In this document: in pieces, positions 53,772 to 62,951 of the stretch | Layout of the letters: each line of letters begins with the position of its first letter | How positions within the stretch are numbered: the stretch's first letter is position 1 | Source: Stramentimicrobium sp964433555 | Lineage (GTDB): Bacteria > Atribacterota > Phoenicimicrobiia > Phoenicimicrobiales > Stramentimicrobiaceae | Direction: 5' to 3' | DNA length: 64,000 nt | Assembly (NCBI GenBank): GCA_964433555.1 | Contig: CAYSRG010000012.1 | Span: forward strand, 1-64,000 | Translations under genes and position numbers: made by a program | Notes under the pieces: model-generated | Seen by the model: only the letters and a program-made list of their open reading frames with translations | Told to the model about the DNA's origin: nothing | Database searches by the model: none

Positions 53772-54310
53772 AAGAACAAAACAAGAAAGAAAAGAATAAG
53801 ATGAAAAGAAATCTATTTTTGATTACTTTTTTAGCCTATTTTATATATATTATTTATTCCTATGTATTTAATATTTCCTCTGGAATTGAGATTGGTACCA
53901 ACTTAATATCTTTTTTATTTTCTATGAGCAGGATATTACCCTGTGCTTTTATCTTAATTGGTTTATTTGAAGTCTGGGTTCCCAGAGAAAAAGTTGAAAA
54001 ACATTTTGGATATCAAGGCGGTTTGCAAGGATATATCTGGGCTATTATTTTAGCAGGGACTATGGCGGGAGGATTGTTAGTTGCCTTACCTGTATCATCT
54101 GCCTTATACCATAAGGGAGCTCGGTTAAGTGTTATTTTTACTTTTCTAGGTGCTTCTGCTGTGGTTAGAATTCCTATGACTCTATTCGAGGCATCCTTTT
54201 TAGGAGCTGAATTTACTGCAATAAGATGGATTGTTTCCGTACCGTTAATTATTATTTCTTCCCTTTTTCTGGAAAGTTATTTATCAAAAGAACAATTTAG
54301 TGTAAAATAA
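53768..54310 (+). CDS. Half-size permease subunit 2 (DUF318/ArsP-related)
   Basis: A 180-residue protein with about five helices (LAGTMAGGLLVALPVSSALYHKGARL and FLGASAVVRIPMTLFEASFLG), complementary to the preceding subunit. The four-base overlap of the two genes suggests a heterodimer. It is controlled with the ArsR-type gene in the same operon. No catalytic residues are expected. Confidence 0.75.
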   Translation: MKEQNKKEKNKMKRNLFLITFLAYFIYIIYSYVFNISSGIEIGTNLISFLFSMSRILPCAFILIGLFEVWVPREKVEKHFGYQGGLQGYIWAIILAGTMAGGLLVALPVSSALYHKGARLSVIFTFLGASAVVRIPMTLFEASFLGAEFTAIRWIVSVPLIIISSLFLESYLSKEQFSVK

Positions 54311-54395
54311 AAACATATTAAAAGTTAACTAAGAAATTGTGATGATAGTAAATGGTATAATTAATTATATTCATAAGAAAAGAAGGGTAAAATAA

Positions 54396-55508
54396 GTGAA
54401 AAAATCAAAAGTATATTTTACTAATTTAAGGGTAAAACCAAGAAACAATCTACTGGATAAATTACAGAATTTAGTTTTAAGAGCAGGAATTAAAAATATT
54501 GATTTTAATGAGAAATTTGTTGCTTTAAAGATACATTTTGGAGAAGCGGGTAATCTTGCCTATATCAGACCAAATTATGTAGCCCGTATCGTTATGCTGA
54601 TAAAGGAAGCTGGTGGATTTCCCTTTCTTACTGATGCCAATACTCTCTATCATGGTAAAAGAGCTAATGCTATTGACCATCTTAATACTGCTATGGAAAA
54701 CGGTTTTAATCGAATAGCAGTAGGATGTGATGTGATTATTGCTGATGGATTAAAAGGAACCGAATATAGAAAAATTAAAATAAACAAGAAATACTGTTCA
54801 ACTCCCAAAATAGGGTCTGCTATTGCCGATTCTGATATAATAGTTTCTCTTACCCATTTTAAGGGGCATGAATTGACTGGTTTTGGAGGCACTCTGAAAA
54901 ATATAGGGATGGGAAGTGGTTCGCGAGCTGGTAAAAAAGAGATGCATTCTACTTCAAAACCCATTATAAAGTTAGAAAACTGTATTGGTTGTGGTATTTG
55001 TCTTGAAAATTGTTCACAGTATGCCATCAAGTTAAATAGTAATAAAAAAGCGGAAATAGATTATCAAAAATGCATCGGTTGTGGTCAATGTGTGGCAGTA
55101 TGTCAGTACAGTGCTGCAGTGGCTGGTTCTCAAGCCTCCAGCGCTATAGTACAGGGAAAAATTATAGAATATGCCTACGCAGTCCTAAAAGATAAACCAA
55201 ATTTTCATATCAGCTTTATTATGAATGTTTCTCCACTATGTGATTGCTATGGCTATAATGATATGGCTATTGTGCCAGATATAGGAATGGCTGCCTCCTT
55301 TGACCCGGTAGCATTGGACAGAGTCTGTGTAGATTTGGTTAATGAAGCCTCTATGGTTAAGCAATCCATTCTGGAAGACCGTAATTACCAGAAAGGAGAA
55401 GATAAATTCCATCATATACATCCCGATACTAGCTGGGAAGTGGGATTGAGGTATGCCGAAGAATTAGGATTGGGTAGTCAGAATTATAATTTAGTGATAG
55501 TACCTTAA
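54396..55508 (+). CDS. DUF362 protein with two 4Fe-4S clusters
   Basis: A 370-residue cytoplasmic protein. The DUF362 domain covers about 1-185 and 245-350 (KIHFGEAGNLAYIRP, then LTHFKGHELTGFGGTLKNIGMG). A ferredoxin insert at about 188-240 has CIGCGICLENC and CIGCGQCVAVC. The family may take part in ferredoxin-linked redox chemistry, but no reaction is known. The start is a GTG with GAAGGG upstream. It lies about 85 bases after the permease pair. Confidence 0.92.
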   Translation: MKKSKVYFTNLRVKPRNNLLDKLQNLVLRAGIKNIDFNEKFVALKIHFGEAGNLAYIRPNYVARIVMLIKEAGGFPFLTDANTLYHGKRANAIDHLNTAMENGFNRIAVGCDVIIADGLKGTEYRKIKINKKYCSTPKIGSAIADSDIIVSLTHFKGHELTGFGGTLKNIGMGSGSRAGKKEMHSTSKPIIKLENCIGCGICLENCSQYAIKLNSNKKAEIDYQKCIGCGQCVAVCQYSAAVAGSQASSAIVQGKIIEYAYAVLKDKPNFHISFIMNVSPLCDCYGYNDMAIVPDIGMAASFDPVALDRVCVDLVNEASMVKQSILEDRNYQKGEDKFHHIHPDTSWEVGLRYAEELGLGSQNYNLVIVP

Positions 55509-55565
55509 TAAATAGAATTATCGTGCAATTCCCTTACACTTATTTATCATATTTATTATTTATTA

Positions 55566-55826
55566 TTATCCACGATCTCTTTCCAGGTCATAAATTATTT
55601 TTTCCAGATACCATTCTTCTGATTTATGGGGGTGTTTTTCTTTCAGATTTTTCATTTGTCTTCCCATTGTTTCAGCTGCCAGTTCAGGAGGAAGTCGAAG
55701 TAATTTATAGTATTTCTGTCTTAGCGCCTGTTTCTTTCTCTCTTCCTTGCCCCCTTTTCTGGTAAACAGATAAATTACTACTAATAAAAGAAGTATAGTT
55801 ATCAAGATAATTGAAAATTGATTCAT
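55566..55826 (-). CDS. Small membrane-anchored protein of unknown function
   Basis: An 86-residue protein with one N-terminal membrane helix (about 3-22) and a basic, helical cytoplasmic tail ending in KHPHKSEEWYLEKIIYDLERD. GGAGG lies six bases before the ATG at 55826; an upstream GTG lies inside that site. No family is recognised. It converges with the DUF362 gene. Confidence 0.7.
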   Translation of the reverse strand: MNQFSIILITILLLLVVIYLFTRKGGKEERKKQALRQKYYKLLRLPPELAAETMGRQMKNLKEKHPHKSEEWYLEKIIYDLERDRG

Positions 55827-56006
55827 AAAATCCTCCACTTTAGTTATTTTATCATATTTATAACAAATATCTATTTTCTTGCCTCTCTTAATGAAGGCGT
55901 TCTATAATATAAAATATCAGGTAAAAAAAGAATAGCATAAATATTATTTTAAAGTTATCATATTATTGGTAGAATTAAATTATCGGTAACACTAAAGGGA
56001 ATAATT

Positions 56007-56486
56007 ATGAAAAAGCTAAAGGCTGATTTACCAATGATAGAAGCGGCAATGGAAGATGTAGAAAGAGATTATAATGAGTATTTTCTCGATAAGGATACCG
56101 GAGAGGTTATTATATTAACAGAAGAGGTAACAGGATATGCAGAAGAGCAAGAATTAAGAGATGATTTACCGGAATGGATGCTCAATCAGATTAAAATAGC
56201 TAAAGAGATATTAATTGAGAATCCCGAACGTTATATAAATATACCTATGAAGCCGCTTAGTGAGAGTTATAAACTTATGGTGGAATTTGCGGATAGTGTA
56301 ACGGATGAATTGTTAAGAGAAAAATTAAATATTGCCCTGGTTGGCAAAGGTGCCTTCCATCGTTTTAAAATGGTATTAATTGATTATCCTTTTTATAAGC
56401 AGAAATGGTTTCAATTTAAGGAACAAAAATTAAAGATAGAGATTTTAGATTGGTTACGAAGCATCGGTATTGAAGCAATAGAATAA
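56007..56486 (+). CDS. UPF0158 family protein
   Basis: A 159-residue soluble protein matching UPF0158. Features are an acidic start (MIEAAMEDVERDYNEYFLD), the conserved RYINIPMKPLSESYKLMVEF block, and GAFHRFKMVLIDYPFYKQKWF near residue 117. The whole family lacks a known function. It stands alone before the guanine deaminase gene. Confidence 0.88.
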   Translation: MKKLKADLPMIEAAMEDVERDYNEYFLDKDTGEVIILTEEVTGYAEEQELRDDLPEWMLNQIKIAKEILIENPERYINIPMKPLSESYKLMVEFADSVTDELLREKLNIALVGKGAFHRFKMVLIDYPFYKQKWFQFKEQKLKIEILDWLRSIGIEAIE

Positions 56487-56539
56487 GTAGGCTCTCTTTA
56501 TTTGAATCACATGCTTTCAGTGGAAAAAGGAGGAGGAAT

Positions 56540-57004
56540 ATGCTTAGTAGGTTTATGGAGGAAGCGATTCGGTTATCCATAGAAAATATTAGAATGGGAG
56601 GAGGTCCTTTTGGAGCTGTTATTGTCAAGAATAATCAGATTATTTCAACCGGAGTTAATGCTGTTACTAGTAATAATGATCCCACTGCCCATGCTGAGAT
56701 ACAAGCTATCCGCCAGGCCTGTCAAGGATTAAAGACCATTAATTTATCAGGTTGTAGTATCTTTACTTTCTGTGAACCATGCCCCATGTGTTTGGGAGCT
56801 ATCTATTGGGCGCATCTAGATGCCGTTTATTTTGGTAATACCAGAAAAGATGCTCATAAGATTGGATTTGCCAATGATTCAATCTATGCCGAGTTTAATC
56901 GACCCCTTGCTCAGCGAACCATACCAATGGTTCAAATTAATGCAGAAGAGGCTAAAGAAGCATTTCTATTATGGGAGGAATCAGAAAACAAGATAAGATA
57001 TTAG
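56540..57004 (+). CDS. guaD: Guanine deaminase (CDA fold)
   Basis: A 154-residue zinc enzyme of the cytidine-deaminase fold. HAEIQAIRQAC holds the zinc His and catalytic Glu, and CEPCPMCLGAIYWA the two zinc Cys. The pattern TSNNDPTAHAE and the C-terminal FNRPLAQRTIPMVQ match Bacillus-type guanine deaminase better than tRNA adenosine deaminase. It would convert guanine to xanthine and ammonia. GGAGGA precedes the ATG. Confidence 0.85.
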   Translation: MLSRFMEEAIRLSIENIRMGGGPFGAVIVKNNQIISTGVNAVTSNNDPTAHAEIQAIRQACQGLKTINLSGCSIFTFCEPCPMCLGAIYWAHLDAVYFGNTRKDAHKIGFANDSIYAEFNRPLAQRTIPMVQINAEEAKEAFLLWEESENKIRY

Positions 57005-57046
57005 CAGTTTATCAGAAAATATTTTTCATAAGGGGGAAGTTCTGTT

Positions 57047-57577
57047 ATGAAAAAGGAGATATCCAAAATTACTATGGAATGTATTATGGGAGACATTGCT
57101 GCCCAGAAAGATATGACTGCAGTAGTAAATGCTGCTAATGCCCAACTGAGAATAGGTGGAGGAGTAGCTGGTGCATTGCATCGAGTTGCCGGACCGGGAT
57201 TGGAAGAGGAATGTAAGCCCCTGGCACCTATTAAACCGGGTGAGGCAGTTATTACCGGTGGTCATAAGCTTCCAAATAGATACGTTATTCATTGTCTGGG
57301 GCCGGTTTATGGTATTGATAGTCCTGAAGATATATTGTTGGCAAACTGCTATCTCAATGCCTTACAGTTAGCAGACCAGCATCGTATTGATTCAATTGCC
57401 TTTCCAGCGATTTCTACCGGTGCCTTTGGCTATCCTCTCCAAGAGGCTACCCAGGTTGCTTTTCGTGCCATAAAAAAGGTATTACCGAAACTGATTCATG
57501 TAAGGCACATCCGCTTTGTATTATATGATCAGAATACCCTTTCTATCTATGAAAAATATCTAAAAAAGCTGGAATAA
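57047..57577 (+). CDS. Macro-domain protein (ADP-ribose hydrolase type)
   Basis: A 176-residue single macro domain. The ADP-ribose motifs are VVNAANAQLRIGGGVAGALH near residues 26-45 and IAFPAISTGAFGYP near 118-131. It probably removes ADP-ribose from proteins or deacetylates O-acetyl-ADP-ribose. It lies 42 bases after the guanine deaminase gene, and GGGGGA precedes the ATG. Confidence 0.93.
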   Translation: MKKEISKITMECIMGDIAAQKDMTAVVNAANAQLRIGGGVAGALHRVAGPGLEEECKPLAPIKPGEAVITGGHKLPNRYVIHCLGPVYGIDSPEDILLANCYLNALQLADQHRIDSIAFPAISTGAFGYPLQEATQVAFRAIKKVLPKLIHVRHIRFVLYDQNTLSIYEKYLKKLE

Positions 57578-57861
57578 ATTTAAAATACAGTAATTATTAA
57601 TTGCATACCCAGATTGGAAAATAGTTAAAGGATTAAATTATGAGAAATAAATACAAACAGGGATTGCCTAACTGATGATACTTTTTAATAGTTAAACAAG
57701 TAATTTGCTGTTTGAAAATATAGTCATTTTATGTAATAATTATTATCAGTACAGAAAAAAATACCTTAATCGGGAGGTGATGGATTTTTAATTAATCTAC
57801 TTCAATCCTTATCATAAAACTGCTTATAAAAAGACATTTTCTTTAAAAATAGGAGGTTTTT

Positions 57862-58863
57862 ATGAAAAGAAAAAGTCTGATTATGATTTCTATTCTCTTC
57901 ATTTTTTTAATGACTTCAGTTGTTTTAGCTCATGCGGATAATGTCAGGATTGCTATGGTGGTGAAGAATTTAGGTAATGCCTTTTTTGAAGCTTGTCATA
58001 ATGGTGGATTGGAAGCAGTTGATGAACTGGGAGGTATTGAATTAATATTCCAGGGTCCCAGTACACCCACTGCAGAAGGACAGATTGAAATCATTGACTC
58101 TCTTATCGCACAGAGAGTAGATGGAATCGCCATATCAGCAAACGATGTTGATGCCTTGGTTCCTATTTGTAAAAGAGCTATAGATATGGGTATTACAGTG
58201 ATTTCTTTTGATTCTGGAATAGCATCTGGAGGAAGGTTATTACATCTCGATCCATCAGGCGCTGAATTTATTGGTAGAAGCCAGGTAAAGATGATTACCG
58301 AACTTATTGACTACGAAGGGCAGATCGCAATTCTAAGCGCCTCTTCACAGCATACCAATCAGAATACCTGGATTGAATGGATGAAAGAAGAACTGAAAGA
58401 ACCTGCCTACCAAAAGATGGAACTGGTTACCGTGGTCTATGGTGATGACCTTTCCGATAAGAGTTATCGAGAAGCTATGGGCTTGTTTACCTCTTATCCC
58501 GATTTAAAGGGAATTATTTCACCCACTACTGTCGGTATTGCTGCTACCGGTAAAGCTATTGAAGATGCCGGTAAAATCGGACAAATACAATTAACAGGAT
58601 TAGGCCTTCCCTCAGAAATGAAACAATATATCTTGAATGGTACTTGCGAGAAAATGGCTCTCTGGAATCCCATTGACTTAGGGTACTCTGCAACCTACAT
58701 TACCTGTAAATTAATTAAGGAAGAATTTAAGGCCGAGAAAGGACAGGTTTTTGCAGTAGGCAGAATGGGTAAAATTGAAATAGGAGACAATAATGTTGCA
58801 GTAATGGGTGAGCCGTATGTCTTTGATAAAAACAATATTGAACAATTTGCTGAGATTTATTGA
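57862..58863 (+). CDS. Rhamnose ABC importer, substrate-binding protein
   Basis: A 333-residue periplasmic sugar-binding protein (type-1 fold) with a signal peptide (about 1-25, ending VLAHA). VVKNLGNAFFEACHNG and SPTTVGIAATGKAIEDAG are typical of the RbsB/RhaS group. The sugar is inferred to be L-rhamnose because rhaM and rhaA follow in the same operon. AGGAGG precedes the ATG. A strong hairpin separates it from the ATPase gene. Confidence 0.88.
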   Translation: MKRKSLIMISILFIFLMTSVVLAHADNVRIAMVVKNLGNAFFEACHNGGLEAVDELGGIELIFQGPSTPTAEGQIEIIDSLIAQRVDGIAISANDVDALVPICKRAIDMGITVISFDSGIASGGRLLHLDPSGAEFIGRSQVKMITELIDYEGQIAILSASSQHTNQNTWIEWMKEELKEPAYQKMELVTVVYGDDLSDKSYREAMGLFTSYPDLKGIISPTTVGIAATGKAIEDAGKIGQIQLTGLGLPSEMKQYILNGTCEKMALWNPIDLGYSATYITCKLIKEEFKAEKGQVFAVGRMGKIEIGDNNVAVMGEPYVFDKNNIEQFAEIY

Positions 58864-58918
58864 CCTTGGCAGCTTGAATGTACCAGTAAATTGCTAAACC
58901 TTTTAATTTATTTCTGTT

Positions 58919-58962
58919 AAAGCGAAGTATGATGAGAGTTAAGTATCATCATACTTCGCTTT
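58919..58962 (+). terminator. Intercistronic hairpin after the binding-protein gene
   Basis: AAAGCGAAGTATGATG pairs perfectly with CATCATACTTCGCTTT over a 12-base loop. No T-run follows. Such hairpins often shield the abundant binding-protein mRNA or weaken downstream expression in ABC operons. It covers the first ATG of the following reading frame, which is therefore unlikely to be used. Confidence 0.8.
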
Positions 58963-58985
58963 CATTACCCGGTCAGGAGCAGATT

Positions 58986-60485
58986 TTGGAAGAAGAGATA
59001 CTTAGCTTAAAAAAAATTAGCAAATATTTTCCTGGTATAAAGGCTTTAGATGAAGTTGATTTTAAAATTAGAACCGGAGAAGTCCATGCTTTAGTAGGGG
59101 AAAATGGTGCCGGGAAATCCACTCTGGTTAAGATTATAACTGGTATCTACCAACCAACTTCAGGTAGCATTCACTTGAATGGTAATCCAATCACATTTCC
59201 TTCTGCCCTTCATTCACAGAGAGCCGGTATTTCCGCTATTCACCAGGAAGCCACCATGTTTCCGGAATTATCTGTGGTAGAGAATATTTTTATGGGGCAT
59301 CATATTAAAAGGTCAGATAGGAGTCTATTGGATTGGGCGGAGATGAAAAAAGAAACCAAAGGGCTACTTGATAGTCTGGAAATGGAGATTGATGTGGATA
59401 TACCAGTGAAAAATTTGAGTGTAGCACAAAGGCACATGGTGGAGATTGCTAAAGCTTTATCTATGGATGCCAGAATAGTAATTATGGACGAACCAACTTC
59501 TGCTTTAACTCTGAAAGAGGTAGAGTATCTTTATCGTATCATCAGGAAGTTAAGATCCCAGGGTAGAGCTATTATCTTTATCTCCCATAAATTTGAGGAG
59601 GTTTTTGAAATTGCAGAACATTATACTGTTTTACGTGATGGAAGATTGATCGGAGAAGGAGAAATAGAGGATTCCTCTCCAGATGAAATAATTCGGATGG
59701 TTGCTGGCAGAACACTTGATAAGATGTTTCCCAAAGTAGAGGCAAAACTAGGCCAGGTGGTTTTAAAGGTGGAAAAGTTATCAAAGCCGGGATTTTTTAA
59801 GGATATCTCTTTTGAACTTCACAAAGGAGAGATTCTAGGTTTTTTTGGGTTAGTAGGAGCAGGAAGATCAGAGGTTATGCAAACAATTTTTGGTATTGAT
59901 GTTAAAAAAGAGGGCCAAATTTTTATTAATGAAAAAGATGTGGATATTAGAAATCCAAATATGGCTATGGCACAAGGTATTGCTTATATTCCTGAGGATA
60001 GACAATTACAGGGCACCATTTTAGATATGACTATACAAGATAATGTCACTTTACCAATTATTGATAGGATTAGTAGATTTGTTTTTCTTAATCAACAGAA
60101 AGAGTGGGAAATTACTGAAAAATATGGGAAAGACATGGATATTAAAGCCACTACCTGGCAGCAATTAGTTTTATCTCTATCCGGCGGCAATCAACAAAAA
60201 GTGGTACTGGCAAAATGGTTAGCTACTATTCCCCAAATTCTTATAATGGATGAACCAACTAAAGGAATTGATGTGGGAACTAAAGTTGCGGTACATAGTA
60301 TCATGTCTAAATTAGCCAATGAAGGGATAGCTATTATCCTGGTTTCTTCTGAATTACCTGAAATTATAGGAATGTCCGATCGTATTATTGTGATGCATGA
60401 AGGTGTTATTACCAGCTCTTTAAATCGAAAAGAAGCTAATTCAGAAAAAATTATTAAGGCAGCAACTGGCTTACAAAAACAATAA
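58986..60485 (+). CDS. Rhamnose ABC importer, double ATPase
   Basis: A 499-residue sugar ATPase with two nucleotide-binding halves. The first has GENGAGKSTLVKI and a signature LSVAQRHMVE; the second has GLVGAGRSEV, LSGGNQQKVVLAKW and IMDEPTKGID. This is the RbsA/RhaT type. I place the start at TTG 58986, six bases after AGGAG, and not at ATG 58929, which is buried in a hairpin. It energises the two permeases that follow. Confidence 0.9.
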   Translation: MEEEILSLKKISKYFPGIKALDEVDFKIRTGEVHALVGENGAGKSTLVKIITGIYQPTSGSIHLNGNPITFPSALHSQRAGISAIHQEATMFPELSVVENIFMGHHIKRSDRSLLDWAEMKKETKGLLDSLEMEIDVDIPVKNLSVAQRHMVEIAKALSMDARIVIMDEPTSALTLKEVEYLYRIIRKLRSQGRAIIFISHKFEEVFEIAEHYTVLRDGRLIGEGEIEDSSPDEIIRMVAGRTLDKMFPKVEAKLGQVVLKVEKLSKPGFFKDISFELHKGEILGFFGLVGAGRSEVMQTIFGIDVKKEGQIFINEKDVDIRNPNMAMAQGIAYIPEDRQLQGTILDMTIQDNVTLPIIDRISRFVFLNQQKEWEITEKYGKDMDIKATTWQQLVLSLSGGNQQKVVLAKWLATIPQILIMDEPTKGIDVGTKVAVHSIMSKLANEGIAIILVSSELPEIIGMSDRIIVMHEGVITSSLNRKEANSEKIIKAATGLQKQ

Positions 60486-60530
60486 ATATAGTTAATAATC
60501 AAGAATCAGTTCTGAAAGGAAAATATTGAG

Positions 60531-61499
60531 GTGAATTTTGTTAAACGGCGTGAGTTTACCCTTTTTATATTAATTATTATTCAGATATTACTTATTACTT
60601 TCCGAGCACCTCGGTTTTTTAGTCTGTCTAATTTTAAGGATATTCTGGATGATACAGCAATACTATTTATGGTGGCTATTGCTCAAATGCTGGTAATTTT
60701 AACAGCTGGTATCGATTTATCGGTTGCTTCCGGTATAGCCTTCAGCGGGATGAGTGTAGCTTTGTTAAATCAATATCATCCTGAGGTTCCTGTTTTTATA
60801 ATTCTTTTATTATCAATTGCTATAGGATTTATGCTGGGTTCTTTTAATGGTCTGCTTGTTGCTTATGGTAATATTCCTCCAATTATTACCACCCTCGGTA
60901 CTATGAGCATTTATCGCGGATTGGTATTTGTTCTAAGTAAAGGTACCTGGGTGAGTGCTCACGAGATGACCGATTCATTTCGATATTTTCCCCGAATAAA
61001 CATTTTTGGAATATCCCTAATTCTGATTATTTCGCTTATGGTAATCATAATATTTTATATTTTTCTTTATTATACCCGTACCGGTAGGGAAATCTATGGT
61101 GTGGGAGGTAATATTACTGCTGCCCAGTATGTAGGAATTAATTTAAAGAAGATAAAATATCTGGTATTTGCTCTATGTGGTATGATTTGTGGATTATCAG
61201 GATTCTTATGGGTGGCTCGCTATGCCTCAGCGCAGAGTGATAGCGCCATTGGTTTTGAATTACAGACTGTGGCAGCCTGTGTAATTGGAGGTGCCAGCAT
61301 TGCTGGTGGTTCGGGAAGTGTTCTGGGTGTAATTCTGGGAGCTCTTTTTTTAGGTATTATAAAAAATGCTCTTCCAGTTATCAAGGTTTCTCCATTCTGG
61401 CAGATGTTTATTCAGGGTTTTATTATTATTGCAGCCATCATTATTAATACGATTATGAGCCAAAGAAATCAACAGATTATTATAAGGAAAAGAGGATAA
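60531..61499 (+). CDS. Rhamnose ABC importer, permease 1
   Basis: A 322-residue inner-membrane permease of the RbsC type with about nine helices. The hallmarks are LTAGIDLSVASGIAFSGM near residue 60 and CVIGGASIAGGSGSVLG near 241. The start is a GTG with AAGGA about ten bases upstream. It pairs with the next gene to form the channel. Confidence 0.9.
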   Translation: MNFVKRREFTLFILIIIQILLITFRAPRFFSLSNFKDILDDTAILFMVAIAQMLVILTAGIDLSVASGIAFSGMSVALLNQYHPEVPVFIILLLSIAIGFMLGSFNGLLVAYGNIPPIITTLGTMSIYRGLVFVLSKGTWVSAHEMTDSFRYFPRINIFGISLILIISLMVIIIFYIFLYYTRTGREIYGVGGNITAAQYVGINLKKIKYLVFALCGMICGLSGFLWVARYASAQSDSAIGFELQTVAACVIGGASIAGGSGSVLGVILGALFLGIIKNALPVIKVSPFWQMFIQGFIIIAAIIINTIMSQRNQQIIIRKRG

Positions 61500-61519
61500 T
61501 CAATTCCCGAAGTGATATT

Positions 61520-62563
61520 ATGATTGATAAAAATAAGAGATTAAAAAAATTGAATATTAATATTTCAGAATTGTTGATACGCTGGGAGACTATGCTACTT
61601 ATAATATTTATTCTGATTACTATTATTAATTCCCGCCTTTCTCCTTATTTTTTCAATTACGTTAATATTATGAACACCACATTTAATTTCACAGAAAAAG
61701 CAATTATTGCCCTACCTATGATTTTTGTTATTGTCTGTGGTGATATCGATATCTCAGTTGCTTCTATTATTGCTCTCTGTTCTGTTTTTATGGGATTAGC
61801 CTCTGCTTTTGGTGTACAGACCTGGGGTCTAATTGTAATCGGATGTTTAGCAGGTATTATAGCAGGTTTTTTAAACGGAATAATTATTACCAGACTTAAT
61901 GTTCCTGCTATTGCGGTAACTATAGGCAGTATGTCTTTGTTTAGAGGAATTGCCTATGTTATTCTTGGTGATAAGGCTTTTACCAGATATCCATCTTCTT
62001 TTGCTTTTTTAGGACAGGGTTATCTGGCTAATACCAGAATTCCTTTCCAGTTATTATTATTTACTATTCTGGCTATTATTTTTGCTCTTATTCTACATAA
62101 TACTACTCTGGGTAGAAAGCTATATGCTATAGGAAATAATCCAACTGCTGCCAGGTTTTCCGGGATACCGGTTCGTAATATCAGATTACTCAATTTTACC
62201 TTAACTGGTTTTTGTGCTGGAATTGCCTCAATTTTATTGACTTCCCGGATAGGTAGCACACGACCTAATATTGCTGATGGGTGGGAGTTAGAAATAATAA
62301 CCACTGTGGTTTTAGGTGGGGTAGCCATTACTGGCGGAAAAGGAAACATATTGGGAGTTATAATATCAATCTTTTTACTGGGATTTTTAAGATTTGGAAT
62401 GGGCTTGGTAAATGTTCCCGGAAAAGTTATGAATATTGTTTCAGGCTTCTTGCTTATCATAGCTATTTTACTACCGGAATTTATCAGGAATATACGTGAA
62501 AGGATATTATTGGGAAAGGAAAGAATCAGGGGAGGATATAAAGATGAAACGAGTAGCATTTAA
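61520..62563 (+). CDS. Rhamnose ABC importer, permease 2
   Basis: A 347-residue permease homologous to the preceding one (VCGDIDISVASIIALCSVF, then VVLGGVAITGGKGNILG). Two different permeases are usual for rhamnose importers. Its 3' end overlaps rhaM by 20 bases. Confidence 0.9.
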   Translation: MIDKNKRLKKLNINISELLIRWETMLLIIFILITIINSRLSPYFFNYVNIMNTTFNFTEKAIIALPMIFVIVCGDIDISVASIIALCSVFMGLASAFGVQTWGLIVIGCLAGIIAGFLNGIIITRLNVPAIAVTIGSMSLFRGIAYVILGDKAFTRYPSSFAFLGQGYLANTRIPFQLLLFTILAIIFALILHNTTLGRKLYAIGNNPTAARFSGIPVRNIRLLNFTLTGFCAGIASILLTSRIGSTRPNIADGWELEIITTVVLGGVAITGGKGNILGVIISIFLLGFLRFGMGLVNVPGKVMNIVSGFLLIIAILLPEFIRNIRERILLGKERIRGGYKDETSSI

Positions 62564-62858
62564 AATGAAATTAAAATACGGAAGGGAAAAAGAATACAAA
62601 CTGAGGCATGATCATATATGGCCAGAGTTAAAAGAAATCCTAACTGAAGCTGGTATTAGAGATTATTCCATTTTTTTAGATAGAGAAACTAATACCTTAT
62701 TTGCAGTTCAAAAATTAACAGAAGAAAATAGGGTACAGGAACTACCTCACAAAGAAATAATGAAAAGATGGTGGGATTATATGAAAGACTTAATGGAAAC
62801 TAATCCTGACAACTCTCCTCTATCTTATCCTTTAGCTGAAGTTTTTCATCTCGATTAA
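62544..62858 (+). CDS. rhaM: L-rhamnose mutarotase
   Basis: A 104-residue enzyme that interconverts the alpha and beta anomers of L-rhamnose. The pattern LRHDHIWPELKEILTEAGI with the catalytic His and the late KRWWDYMKDLM are typical of RhaM. The ATG at 62544 follows GGGGAGG; a longer frame from 62496 has no support. It lies inside the importer operon, immediately before rhaA, which fixes the sugar as rhamnose. Confidence 0.94.
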   Translation: MKRVAFKMKLKYGREKEYKLRHDHIWPELKEILTEAGIRDYSIFLDRETNTLFAVQKLTEENRVQELPHKEIMKRWWDYMKDLMETNPDNSPLSYPLAEVFHLD

Positions 62859-62951
62859 GAAGGTTTATCAGATAATTAAGATAATTCTTTTAAAAAATTG
62901 CTTTGTACAATAAGAAAAATATTTATACAGTAATAATTAAGAGGTGGTGAA

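Noticed and set aside
58929..58985. ATG 58929 as the start of the ABC ATPase
   Set aside because: It lies in a perfect hairpin and has no ribosome-binding site; TTG 58986 is well placed.
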